Part shown: in pieces, positions 42,781 to 51,097 of the stretch | Layout of the letters: each line of letters opens with the position of its first letter | Numbering within the stretch: position 1 is the first letter of the stretch | NCBI RefSeq assembly: GCF_038070105.1 | Contig: NZ_JBBPBZ010000005.1 | Span: 124,001 to 188,000, forward strand | Direction: 5' to 3' | From: Methylocystis sp. IM3 | GTDB taxonomy: Bacteria; Pseudomonadota; Alphaproteobacteria; Rhizobiales; Beijerinckiaceae | Length of the DNA stretch: 64,000 bases | Translations under genes and position numbers: made by a program | Notes under the pieces: generated by a model | What the model saw: the letters and a program-made list of their open reading frames with translations, nothing else | Told to the model about the DNA's origin: nothing | The model's database searches: none

Positions 42781-45700
42781 TCAGCCGGCCGTGGCGCCTG
42801 TTTGATTATCGCCGCCTCCTAAATGGCGCGCAAGAACGCTCCGTCCCAGGCGACGGCTATGCTGTCGCCGTTTTTGACTGACGGCGTCATCGGCAGATTG
42901 GGACGGAGACTTATGTCGTCGTCGGGCGGCGGGAGCGGCCTGACTCCGAGGCGTCATCCGGATCGTCGTCGACATACCCGGCGCGAGCCGCAGATCCGGA
43001 TTTGCCGCGGTGACGACGACGTCATATTTCCCGGAGGGTTCCGTCGCCCTCGGGTCAATGGAAATCTGCGTTACCTGGCCTTCGAACCGATAGTCGGGCT
43101 CCCGCTCGACGCTGAACGACACCGCGTCGCCGACTCGCAGTGCGGTGGCAACTCGTACATCGACGCTAACTCTGATTTTCACGATGCGAGGATCGGCGAC
43201 GACGCGAAACAGAGGATGGCCGGCCACAACCGTTTGGCCGGTCCGGACGTCTCGCGCGACCACGGTCCCCTCAATTGGCGAAAGGATGGATGTGCGCTCG
43301 AGATCGCCTCGCGCCGAACTGAGCGCCGCTTCGATCAGGGCGACGGAGGCTTCTGCACGTACGACGTCCGCCTGCCTTTGCTCCAATAGTTTTTGCGAGG
43401 CCGTCAGCGCGCCGGAGGCGATAGCTTTGCGGTTAGAGAGATTCTGGGCTCGCTCATAGGTCGCTTGCGCGCGAGCAAATTGGGCTTTGGCCTTCGTGAG
43501 CCGGCCATTGGCGAGAGTCAGATCGGCATTGCTGCGTTCGACAATGAGACGGTACGGGCGGGAGTCGATTTCCGCGCAAACCTGCCCAGCCTTCACAATG
43601 GAACCGATGTCGCAAGAAACCGCCGCGATGACCCCAGAGACGCTAGCTGTGATCGGCATCTCCGTCTCGCCGCTGACAACGCCCACGGTCTTAATCTCGC
43701 TCAATTCGCGTTCCGCCAAGGGCGCCCCAGGGCGAAAGCGAGCAAAAAAGTCGCCGCCCCAATAAGCGCCGCCGGCCACCAGAGCAAGGAGGATCAGCGC
43801 GCCCGCGAGCATCGGCCAACGTCCTCTGCCTTCGGACGCGCTTTCGAGCGCATGTTCAAATGCCGCAGCTCCACGTCCGGAATGCATCCTCGGCGTCCCA
43901 TCGCGCGGCGCACTCGCCTCAAGGCCCAGCCGGGCCGCAGCGTGCTCATAAATGTCTTCTTCCTGCGCGTTGTGTATATGCACCAGAGATTCGATGGACT
44001 CAATGATACGCTGGGCGTCGCGTATGAGATAGGGTTCAGCCTCATTCGGCCGCAGCCCGTCCGACAAGCGCCCCAACAGCCTGGCCTGATGCAAGATTTC
44101 ACGATGGGCGCGGCTCATGGCGCTCAACCCATGGCTGTCGTTGAGATACTTCGATACGCGCGGATAGATCGTCTCTTCGTCCTCGCGTTCGTGTCCGACG
44201 ATGACCGTCTCCACAATCCGATTGGCCTCGAGAACATGTTCGACCGCCTCGGCCGCCTCTGCGCCATCCAGCGCGTCTGCGATTTGACGTAGGCGCTCAA
44301 GGCTAATCTCTATCCTTTCGTGATCCTCGCGAAGAACGGTCGCTGCTGCTTCCGACATCGGAGGCTGATCGAAGGCGCCCGGCGGCGCAAGCGCGCGCAG
44401 CGCATTCAGAATCACACTGACGTCGATGGCCTCTTGGATGAGTGCTCCAGCGACCGGAGTCACATATCCAAACGCAGCGGCGATCATCGTTATTCCCGAC
44501 AGGCCCATTCCCGCGATCATGCTTTGCATCGCGATCGCCCGCGTACGCCCGGCGATCGCAACCGCCTCGGCGACGCGATCCAGCCGATCGACCAGAATGA
44601 CCGCGTCTGCAGCCTCCGAGGAGGCGCTGGCTCCGCGCGCGCCCATGGCCAGGCCAACATTTGCCGCGGCAAGAGCTGGGGCATCGTTGATGCCGTCGCC
44701 AACCATCAAGGTTGGAGCGAGCCGTCGCTCCATGACGACCGCGTCGACCTTGTCGGAGGGAACGCGCTCGGCAAGCACCGTGTCGAGATCGAGGGCCGCG
44801 CCGATCGTTTCGGCCGGTTCGGCACGATCACCCGTCACCATCACGATCCTGGCGACGCCAGCACGTCGCAGAGCCTGAATGGCTCGCGGCGTTTCGCGGC
44901 GTAGCTCGTCGCCGAATAAAAGCACTGCGATCACGCGGCCGTCGACGGCCACGAACACCGTAAGCGCCGAACGCCAGGATGCGCGCCGAGCGGCCCGGCG
45001 CGCCCATTCCTCGAGCCGGCCTTCGCCGTGGACGAATTGGAGTGAGCCGACGCTGACTTTGCGCCCCTCTATGACGCCCTCCAATCCGGATCCCAAGGCC
45101 TCGCGAACATTATCAGGTGCGTGAAGAGAGAGGCCTTTGCTTTGAGCTGTGGACACGATCGTCGCCGCCAGAACATGGTGCGACGCCTGTTCGAGAGAGG
45201 CTGCAAGCCGCAACGCTTCGTCGGGCGCCACGCCAGGAGCGGTCTCAACGGCCACGAGGCGAGCGCCGCCAACCGTCAAGGTTCCGGTCTTGTCGAACAT
45301 CACGGTATGGATGCGCGCGAGCGTCTCGAGCGGCCCGCCGCCCTTGACCAAGATGCCGCGGCGCGCAGCTTGCGCGGTGCCTCCAATAAAGGCGGCCGGC
45401 GCAGCCAGGATCAACGGGCAGGGCGTCGCCGCAACGAGCACCGCCAGCGCTCGGATGGGATCACCCGACAACCACCAAGTGACGCCGGTAATGCAAAGCG
45501 TGACGGGCACGAGTAGAAGCGCATAGCGATCCGCCATACGGATAAATGGCGCCTTGGCGGTCTGCGCCGCAGTGACCATCCGAACGATTCCGGCATAAGC
45601 GCTGTCGCCCGCTGTCGCGCTGGCGCGCATCTCGAATGTCTCGCCGACATTGATCGTGCCGCTACTCACAGCTTCGCCGACTTGTCGCATCACAGGGAGG

Positions 45701-46218
45701 GGCTCGCCTGTCAACATGGACTCATCGATCAAGGCGCTGGAGCTAGCGACCTGGCCGTCGATCGGAACGACCTCGCCGGCGCTCACGAGAATCGTGTCCC
45801 AAACCGCGACTTGGTCGATCGGCACATCTTCGAGGGCGTCACCGCGCTTTCGATGTGCGACGCGCGGCGCGCGATCGATGAGTGCTTTCAAGTCTCGTTC
45901 CGCGCGCCCGACCGCGTAGTCTTCCAGTGCCTGGCCGCTGGCGTACATGACGGCGACGATCACTCCGGCGAGGGTTTCGCCAAGTGCAAGAGCCGCGGCC
46001 ATCGAAAGGAGCGCCAGCAGATCGACGCCCATTCGGCCGGCGCGCAGGTCACGGACAATCGCAAACAAGAGAACTGTGATAACTGGCGCCGTTCCAGTGA
46101 TCCAGGCCCAGTGCGCGATCTCGGACCGCGCCGCAAGCGTGGCCACAAGCCCAACTGCGAGCCCGCCCAGCGCGACGACGATCAAGGCGCGCCGTATCGT
46201 TCGGTCATTGACCTTCAT
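42781..46218 (-). CDS. P1B-type metal ATPase - hemerythrin - HlyD-type adaptor fusion
   Basis: An 1145-residue single frame from ATG 46218. Residues 1-635: P1B-type ATPase with eight predicted helices, no N-terminal HMA domain, TPC instead of CPC in the transport helix (ATPCPLILAAPAAF, Cys267), LIDESMLTGEPLPV, phosphorylated Asp309 (MFDKTGTLT), SHHVLAATI (HP-locus like) and MVGDGINDAPALAA. Residues about 640-785: HHE hemerythrin (LREDHERIEI; GHEREDEETIYP with His676; AHREI; HIHNAQEEDIYEHA), suited to a di-iron O2 or redox sensor. A helix at about 801-823 anchors a periplasmic adaptor (855-1100) with a lipoyl/coiled-coil/barrel order and Cys869/Cys881. The tail is Arg/Ser-rich. It probably exports a transition metal under iron/oxygen control; specificity is unknown. 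Confidence 0.92.
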   Translation of the reverse strand: MKVNDRTIRRALIVVALGGLAVGLVATLAARSEIAHWAWITGTAPVITVLLFAIVRDLRAGRMGVDLLALLSMAAALALGETLAGVIVAVMYASGQALEDYAVGRAERDLKALIDRAPRVAHRKRGDALEDVPIDQVAVWDTILVSAGEVVPIDGQVASSSALIDESMLTGEPLPVMRQVGEAVSSGTINVGETFEMRASATAGDSAYAGIVRMVTAAQTAKAPFIRMADRYALLLVPVTLCITGVTWWLSGDPIRALAVLVAATPCPLILAAPAAFIGGTAQAARRGILVKGGGPLETLARIHTVMFDKTGTLTVGGARLVAVETAPGVAPDEALRLAASLEQASHHVLAATIVSTAQSKGLSLHAPDNVREALGSGLEGVIEGRKVSVGSLQFVHGEGRLEEWARRAARRASWRSALTVFVAVDGRVIAVLLFGDELRRETPRAIQALRRAGVARIVMVTGDRAEPAETIGAALDLDTVLAERVPSDKVDAVVMERRLAPTLMVGDGINDAPALAAANVGLAMGARGASASSEAADAVILVDRLDRVAEAVAIAGRTRAIAMQSMIAGMGLSGITMIAAAFGYVTPVAGALIQEAIDVSVILNALRALAPPGAFDQPPMSEAAATVLREDHERIEISLERLRQIADALDGAEAAEAVEHVLEANRIVETVIVGHEREDEETIYPRVSKYLNDSHGLSAMSRAHREILHQARLLGRLSDGLRPNEAEPYLIRDAQRIIESIESLVHIHNAQEEDIYEHAAARLGLEASAPRDGTPRMHSGRGAAAFEHALESASEGRGRWPMLAGALILLALVAGGAYWGGDFFARFRPGAPLAERELSEIKTVGVVSGETEMPITASVSGVIAAVSCDIGSIVKAGQVCAEIDSRPYRLIVERSNADLTLANGRLTKAKAQFARAQATYERAQNLSNRKAIASGALTASQKLLEQRQADVVRAEASVALIEAALSSARGDLERTSILSPIEGTVVARDVRTGQTVVAGHPLFRVVADPRIVKIRVSVDVRVATALRVGDAVSFSVEREPDYRFEGQVTQISIDPRATEPSGKYDVVVTAANPDLRLAPGMSTTIRMTPRSQAAPAARRRHKSPSQSADDAVSQKRRQHSRRLGRSVLARHLGGGDNQTGATAG

Positions 46219-46353
46219 AGATCTCTCATCGTTCGGGCGTCTATCGCGGATTCCAATGTGGACACAACAAGATGGTAGACAGCATGTTTACTATGCCCGC
46301 CTTCGATCGCCGGGAGAAAAATATCAAGTTCAAGATAAAATGACTTTTCACCT

Positions 46354-46627
46354 ACAAGCTCGGCTCCTATGCCGCAGCGCGGAAAGATCATGCCGGCGTC
46401 GAGGATCAATCGCACAAACGTTTGAATAATCGCGCCGAAAACTCCCATGTCCCCTTTACGAAAGCGGAAGCGAGCGTGCAGGGGCTCCGGTGTCTTGCCG
46501 CTCCGCATCGCCACCCATCGACATCGCCTCAGGGCGATCTCAGATTGCAAATCCGTGGCGCTACCACTCTGAAATGGTGACCAATAGCCCTTCATTACAC
46601 TCTGTGCGAGTTAACGTGACATCGCCG
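46354..46627 (+). mobile_element. 3' remnant of an IS6 transposase and IS end
   Basis: The plus strand encodes KLGSYAAARKDHAGVEDQSH followed by LNNRAENSHVPFTKAEASVQ, corresponding to the last third of the IS6 transposase at 22680-23384. It then ends in AGTTAACGTGACATCGCC, the same IS end as at 23421-23438. The 5' two thirds are missing. It sits upstream of the P1B fusion gene and marks the border of the transport island. Confidence 0.75.
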
Positions 46628-46844
46628 CCCTCATATAGAGTGTGAGCCCCGGATTATGTGGTCCCGGCCATCCCGTCTCGGGCCCGTAGACAAATGCTCG
46701 GACGCCCAGTCGTCAGGAGGCTAGCGTCTCTCCGGCCATGTCGAGACGCGACCTACTCCAATTCTGCCGAGTCTTGCGCCTGCGCCGGGTAGAACATCAG
46801 ATTCCTTCCCTGACCGCTCATCAACGAAGCTTGAAGCGTAGTGC
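46628..46844. other. short gap with no gene seen
   Basis: No open frame with ribosome site, RNA gene or hairpin terminator is supported between the IS6 remnant and the stress protein gene. Confidence 0.4.
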
Positions 46845-47273
46845 CTATTCGCGCACGACCAGCACCGAGCATTTCGCATGGCGCACGATCGCAGCGGCGC
46901 TAGAGCCCAGAAGATAAGTGGCCATTCCCGGCCGATGCGAACCGACGATTATCAAATCAGCCCCCCAGTCTTCAGCTTCAGCAAGGACCTCAGGATAGAC
47001 GGCGCCGTAACGCACGACAGTCGAAGGCGTCACAGACGGCCAGGACAGCTTGCCGGCGATTTCTGCAAGTTTCTTCTCGGCGTCTTTTTGCATGTCTTCG
47101 TCGAAGCTCGGTGGGAGATAGCCAAGCAAGCTTACGGGTACGAGCGGTTGTACATTGATCAGCCGCAGCTGCGCCCCGCCGTCAGCATTGGCGAGGGCCT
47201 GGGCGACGCCAAGCGAGCGTTCGACTATCTCAGGTGCGTCATGATCAATCGGAATGAGGATTTTTTTATACAT
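46845..47273 (-). CDS. universal stress protein (UspA family)
   Basis: A 142-residue Usp domain from ATG 47273 (MYKKILIPIDHDAPEIVERS); the frame is open to 47564 but without homology. The ATP-binding type motif is near the C-terminus: LIIVGSHRPGMATYLLGSSA followed by VRHAKCSVLVVRE. Usp proteins bind ATP or small ligands and modulate stress survival. The upstream GAGAATC is a weak ribosome site. It stands alone between the IS6 remnant and a small secreted protein gene. Confidence 0.9.
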   Translation of the reverse strand: MYKKILIPIDHDAPEIVERSLGVAQALANADGGAQLRLINVQPLVPVSLLGYLPPSFDEDMQKDAEKKLAEIAGKLSWPSVTPSTVVRYGAVYPEVLAEAEDWGADLIIVGSHRPGMATYLLGSSAAAIVRHAKCSVLVVRE

Positions 47274-47386
47274 CGTTGATTCTCTATTATTATAGCTCTG
47301 CGCATAGCCCCCCTCAGGCATTGCGGCACTCCTAAGCTGCCTGAATTTTGCCTTCCCGCCAAGCCTGAAGCCAACCAATTGCCTGG

Positions 47387-47710
47387 TTACGAAATCAAGA
47401 CCTCTTTCAGAGTGATGAAAGGCCGCAGATAATCCCGAGCCAAATTTGATTGCCGAGGGACACAAGGGCGGGGTCGCCAGCCTCCACCATAGTAAGGGCC
47501 TGGCCCCCAACCGCCCCCATAGTAAGAGGGGGCTGTCCGCCAGCAACGTCCCCAATCGTCGCAAACCAAGCCGGCCTTCTCCACGCCCGGCGCGGCGCGG
47601 GAAATAGCGCCTTCAGTCGCTACTGGCAGGGCCGATGCGGCGCTCGGCGCCAAGGTAGCCATGGCAGCAGCTAGGGCCGCACCCACCGCGAGTTTGATAT
47701 GTCCGGTCAT
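47387..47710 (-). CDS. small secreted Gly/Tyr/Trp-rich protein
   Basis: A 107-residue protein with a Sec signal peptide (KLAVGAALAAAMATLAPSAA, cleavage after ASA). A short conserved-looking block VEKAGLVCDDWGRCWRT precedes glycine-rich repeats (SYYGGGWGPGPYYGGGW). The last 25 residues (VPRQSNLARDYLRPFITLKE) do not look like the rest, so a frameshift may have replaced the natural repeat-rich end. Similar small proteins are common in Hyphomicrobiales and have no known function. Confidence 0.6.
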   Translation of the reverse strand: MTGHIKLAVGAALAAAMATLAPSAASALPVATEGAISRAAPGVEKAGLVCDDWGRCWRTAPSYYGGGWGPGPYYGGGWRPRPCVPRQSNLARDYLRPFITLKEVLIS

Positions 47711-47798
47711 TTAATCCTCTCTATAGTCGCTCTGAACATGCGAAAGCGAGCACGGCCACGGCTCCATTTTCTTTCCATGGCTACGCTGCGAAATTTTC

Positions 47799-48011
47799 TC
47801 AATGCGCGATGGAGTCCTTCACACACTTATTGGTGAAGCTGGTCCGCGCCGCTCCATGAAGGTTTTTCTCATTGGCGGCAGTGTCACAAATGCTTTTGGC
47901 CGCATCTCTCTCGCACTTCTTTGTGAAGGTATTCAGTGCCGCCCCCTTCAATTTCTTCTCGGCGGCGACAAGACATCTTTGAGCGAGCGGCTTTTCTCCC
48001 TTCTCAGTCAA
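47799..48011 (-). CDS. PsiF-repeat-like protein, N-terminus truncated or TTG start
   Basis: The frame contains two related units, CLVAAEKKLKGAALNTFTKK and CDTAANEKNLHGAARTSFTN, each followed by a Cys, typical of PsiF repeats (small exported proteins induced by phosphate starvation in E. coli). There is no ATG; the first start is TTG at 48011, overlapping the end of the upstream gene, and the expected signal peptide is missing. It is more likely a remnant than an expressed protein, but it could be translated by coupling. Confidence 0.5.
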   Translation of the reverse strand: MTEKGEKPLAQRCLVAAEKKLKGAALNTFTKKCERDAAKSICDTAANEKNLHGAARTSFTNKCVKDSIAH

Positions 48012-49140
48012 TGGGCTTAACGCGTTGGCCTAATTGTGGCTCGGATCGCTCCACGCTAAGCGGGTGAGCCTTGCGGCCCCCGCGTTGAATGGAAGCAGGA
48101 GCCTCGTCGCGCGCGATCAGATCTTCCGCGAGATCGAGGCATCGTTTTGCAAGCGCCGCGGCACCCTCCGCCAGTTCCTTCGAATGCCGCACGATCTCAA
48201 CATTCCGCTCCATATCTTCATGCGACCAGCCTCGCGAGTGAGCTATAAAAGGAAATTGGGGGAATATGAATCCGAGCTCAGCGAAAAATCCGAGCATTTG
48301 TCCGGCGACCGCCTGAATATTGTCCTGGCCGCCCACGATGATGAAGCCTGCAACCTTATTGCGTATGAGAACTCGATTGCTAATTGTGACCTGATTTTGA
48401 ATGCAGTTGAGTCGCTCAGCCATCTTGAAATAAAGAGAGGAGGCAGCTCCCCAGCGGATAGGCGACGCTACGAGGATTGCATCGGCCCAATGCACCAGCG
48501 CCTCATAGACGCGATCCATCTGATCATTTTTATCCATTTGCGTGATCGAACACGGCCACGTGCACGCATGCGCGGACTTGGAATAATAGCCTTCGCAGGC
48601 GCGGAATCGGAGGTCGTTCAACTTGATCAATCGCGTCTCGGCGCCGAGTTCGTTGGCAGCTTCCAGGGCCTGAGTGAGGACGTGGTCCGAGCCGGAAAAT
48701 CTTGGGTTCGCGGGATCCATCACCGTAGTCGAGATACCTACGAGACGCAGTGGGCCTGGCGAACGTTCGACCCGCCTCGCAAGCGGGTTTGGCTCGTGCG
48801 GAGCCTTCTTGCGCTTTGTGACGGCTTTCAGATCGACGAGAACACGCCCGTTCACGACTTTCACTGGATAAGCGGGAACACAATCTCCTTCGAAGCCGGG
48901 TTCGCCGATCCCAGTGCAACGATGGAATTTCCAATTGTGCCACGGACAGATAATGTATTCCCCTTCCAACCGACCGTCGCCGAGAGGGCCGCCAACGTGG
49001 TTGCAAATATTGGAAACCACTCCGACTCGTGCATCCTTGAACGAGACGGCAAAGTCGATATTAGCCGCTTTGACGCGGCAGAGTAGCGACTCGGAAACTT
49101 CCTCCAGGGAGCAAATATCGAGCCAGTTCTCGTCCGCCAT
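48004..49140 (-). CDS. Rieske 2Fe-2S - flavodoxin-like reductase fusion
   Basis: A 378-residue fusion. Residues 5-105 are a Rieske domain with the ligands Cys46-x-His48 (NICNHVGG) and Cys65-x2-His68 (IICPWHNWKF). After a linker (105-130), residues about 130-340 are an NADPH-dependent FMN reductase/iron-sulfur flavoprotein-like flavodoxin fold (RLVGISTTVMDPANPRFSGS; CEGYYSKSAHACTWPCSITQ; DAILVASPIRWGAASSLYFK). The latter has a Cys-rich loop that could bind a cluster or disulfide. The arrangement would couple a flavin to a Rieske centre in one cytoplasmic chain, acting as an electron-transfer or quinone/metal reductase. The C-terminal 30 residues are charged and non-conserved in appearance. It overlaps the PsiF-like frame by eight bases. 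Confidence 0.85.
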   Translation of the reverse strand: MADENWLDICSLEEVSESLLCRVKAANIDFAVSFKDARVGVVSNICNHVGGPLGDGRLEGEYIICPWHNWKFHRCTGIGEPGFEGDCVPAYPVKVVNGRVLVDLKAVTKRKKAPHEPNPLARRVERSPGPLRLVGISTTVMDPANPRFSGSDHVLTQALEAANELGAETRLIKLNDLRFRACEGYYSKSAHACTWPCSITQMDKNDQMDRVYEALVHWADAILVASPIRWGAASSLYFKMAERLNCIQNQVTISNRVLIRNKVAGFIIVGGQDNIQAVAGQMLGFFAELGFIFPQFPFIAHSRGWSHEDMERNVEIVRHSKELAEGAAALAKRCLDLAEDLIARDEAPASIQRGGRKAHPLSVERSEPQLGQRVKPID

Positions 49141-49341
49141 CGCCAGTCACGCCCCACTACGGATTAGCCCCTGTTGACCCTTGGCTGGTCACATAGCGCT
49201 CACCTGGCCCTGCGTCCTTCATTTATCGGTGTTTCCGAAAACAATCTGCGACAGCGTCGCGTTCCTGGCAAGCAAATGCAGGCTGGAGGAGGGCGGCCCA
49301 CCTGATTTCTGAGGCGCGCGCCCAGCCTTATAAGCGAGGGA

Positions 49342-49803
49342 TCACATCCCTGAGACGCCTTTCATAATTTCGTCGGCCTTTTTCTTCTGTTCCGCGCTCA
49401 AACTCGCGTAAAGTGGCGCTATCGCCGCCTGCATTGTCCGTATGGACTCCAGCCGTGCTGTCAAACGATCAGCCATCATTCCCATTGAATCGGGCAGAGG
49501 GGCGGTCGCCATTGAACGGGCCTGTTCTTGCGCCATCGCGCAAAGCCGAGCCTGTTTTTCCTTATCCGCACGGAATGCGCCGGCGAAGACATTCCACTGC
49601 GGTATCTGCGCCTCGGAGATCTTGAGCTCCGCTTGGATATAGCCGAGCTGACCGTCGACGTGTTCGTTCATTCGACACGTCACACCCTGGTCGGCAGACT
49701 CTTGATTGGTCGATCTAGCCCCCCGTGCTTGGGCGTTGACCGCGCAAAAAACGGCAGAGATAGCGAAAGCCAGTGACGCAACTGTGCTCTTATTCATACT
49801 CAT
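49342..49803 (-). CDS. Spy/CpxP-like periplasmic protein (LTXXQ family)
   Basis: A 153-residue secreted protein from ATG 49803 (AAGGAAC ribosome site). Signal peptide: STVASLAFAISAVFCAVNAQ, cleavage after AQA. The mature part is helical with two LTxxQ-type motifs (LKISEAQIPQWNVFAGAFRA and SIRTMQAAIAPLYASLSAEQ), as in Spy/CpxP chaperones that respond to envelope and metal stress. The Gln-rich middle (QARLCAMAQEQARSMATAPL) fits. It stands just downstream of the Gly/Trp-rich protein gene on the same strand and may be co-expressed. Confidence 0.8.
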   Translation of the reverse strand: MSMNKSTVASLAFAISAVFCAVNAQARGARSTNQESADQGVTCRMNEHVDGQLGYIQAELKISEAQIPQWNVFAGAFRADKEKQARLCAMAQEQARSMATAPLPDSMGMMADRLTARLESIRTMQAAIAPLYASLSAEQKKKADEIMKGVSGM

Positions 49804-49892
49804 AGTGTTCCTTTTAGAAGGCTGATACGCCAATATTCTATGGCGGCCGAAGCGAGGGAACGGCATACCGCTTACGTTCCGCGCCCACAACC

Positions 49893-50903
49893 TTACCAAA
49901 GCGGCACTCCATAAACTGCGTAGGACGCGGGGGAGGCATACGCAGGCCCCGCATAATCATCCAGCGGATACCCGGAGCCATAGAGAGGATACTCGTAGGC
50001 AGGAACGGGATATGCGTAGGGTGCGTAGGGCGAGTCCCACGCATAGGCGCTGGCCAGTGTCAGGCCAGCCCACAGAGGCCACAAATCCCAGCCCCACAAG
50101 CCGGGCCAGATGCCCCAGCCGCCATAAGCGACTAGCCAGCCGCCCCAAAAGCCACGCCAAGCACCCCACCCATCGTAGGCAGCCCAAGCGCCAGGCCAAA
50201 CATCCCAACCATCGTAGCCGTTCCAGCCGCGCCAGCCGTAACCGCCCCAGCCATCACGTTCGCCCCAACCGCCCGACCAGCCACCCCAACCATCGTGGCC
50301 CCAGCCGCCGCGGTAACCACTCCAGCCGCCGTAAGCGGCCAAGCCGCCGGCCAAAGCGCCGCGGCCCCCGTAGCCGGCCCAGCCGCCACCTCCAAAGCCC
50401 CTGCCTCCAAATCCGCCAAAACCTCCGCCATGGGGGCCATGAAAGACTCCACCTCCATTATGGAAGCCACCAAACCCGCCGCCCCCGAGAAAACCGGTGC
50501 GACTCGGGGCGAGACCGCCGTGGACGCCGGCTGGACCTCTGGCGCTAAAGCCGCCCTGGTAACCGCCTGCGTGCCTTCCTCCTCCCCAGCCGCCACCTCC
50601 AAAGTCACCACCTCGGAAGCCTCTCCCTCCGAAGCCGCCAAGCATGCCGCCAAAGCCGCCGCCATGGGGGCCACCAAACCCGCCGCCCCCACGGGGACCA
50701 CCAAAGCCGCCGAAGCCGCTAAGCAAGCCGCCAAAGCCGCCGCCACGGGGACCACCAAAACCTCCGCCGCCCCCATGGGAGCCGCCAAACCCGCCGCCTC
50801 CTCCGCCACCCCCGTGGCCACCTGCAACTCCCAACTCGGGCTGACCGATGCCTAGCGCTACGCTGATCGCTGCAGTGCATAAAAATCTGACTAAGCGATT
50901 CAT
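49893..50903 (-). CDS. Gly/Trp/Tyr-rich low-complexity secreted protein
   Basis: A 336-residue protein from ATG 50903 (CGAGG ribosome site). Signal peptide: RLVRFLCTAAISVALGIGQP. The mature protein starts with FGG/GGP repeats (GGGFGGPRGGGFGGLLSGFG), then Trp/Tyr-rich GGW and YGGW repeats (GYRGGWGHDGWGGWSGGWGE), and ends in a Tyr/Pro segment (YAPYAYPVPAYEYPLYGSGY). It may form a sticky or elastic surface layer, as Gly/Tyr/Trp-rich proteins do, but this is inference. The repeats are degenerate and the frame is intact. An antisense Ala/Pro-rich frame is a by-product of the repeat composition. Confidence 0.75.
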   Translation of the reverse strand: MNRLVRFLCTAAISVALGIGQPELGVAGGHGGGGGGGGFGGSHGGGGGFGGPRGGGFGGLLSGFGGFGGPRGGGGFGGPHGGGFGGMLGGFGGRGFRGGDFGGGGWGGGRHAGGYQGGFSARGPAGVHGGLAPSRTGFLGGGGFGGFHNGGGVFHGPHGGGFGGFGGRGFGGGGWAGYGGRGALAGGLAAYGGWSGYRGGWGHDGWGGWSGGWGERDGWGGYGWRGWNGYDGWDVWPGAWAAYDGWGAWRGFWGGWLVAYGGWGIWPGLWGWDLWPLWAGLTLASAYAWDSPYAPYAYPVPAYEYPLYGSGYPLDDYAGPAYASPASYAVYGVPLW

Positions 50904-51097
50904 AAACGGCCTCGTTCTAGAAAGAGCGTTTGGGACTCGGCGTGCAGTTGCATCTTGGTGAGGCATAATTTCGACGGCCTTCGACGGGTCTCCTGTGAGC
51001 GCGAAAGTTACCCACTCGACCACAAGCATCTGCAGTCATGGTTTCCTTGCTGTAAGTCGAACAGAGCAACGGCTGATCGCGCGGGCCACGAAAGCCG

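Noticed and set aside
50295..50855. 186-residue Ala/Lys/Pro-rich frame on the plus strand
   Set aside because: It is the antisense of the glycine-rich repeat gene; its composition follows from GGC/CCG codons and it has no ribosome site or motif.
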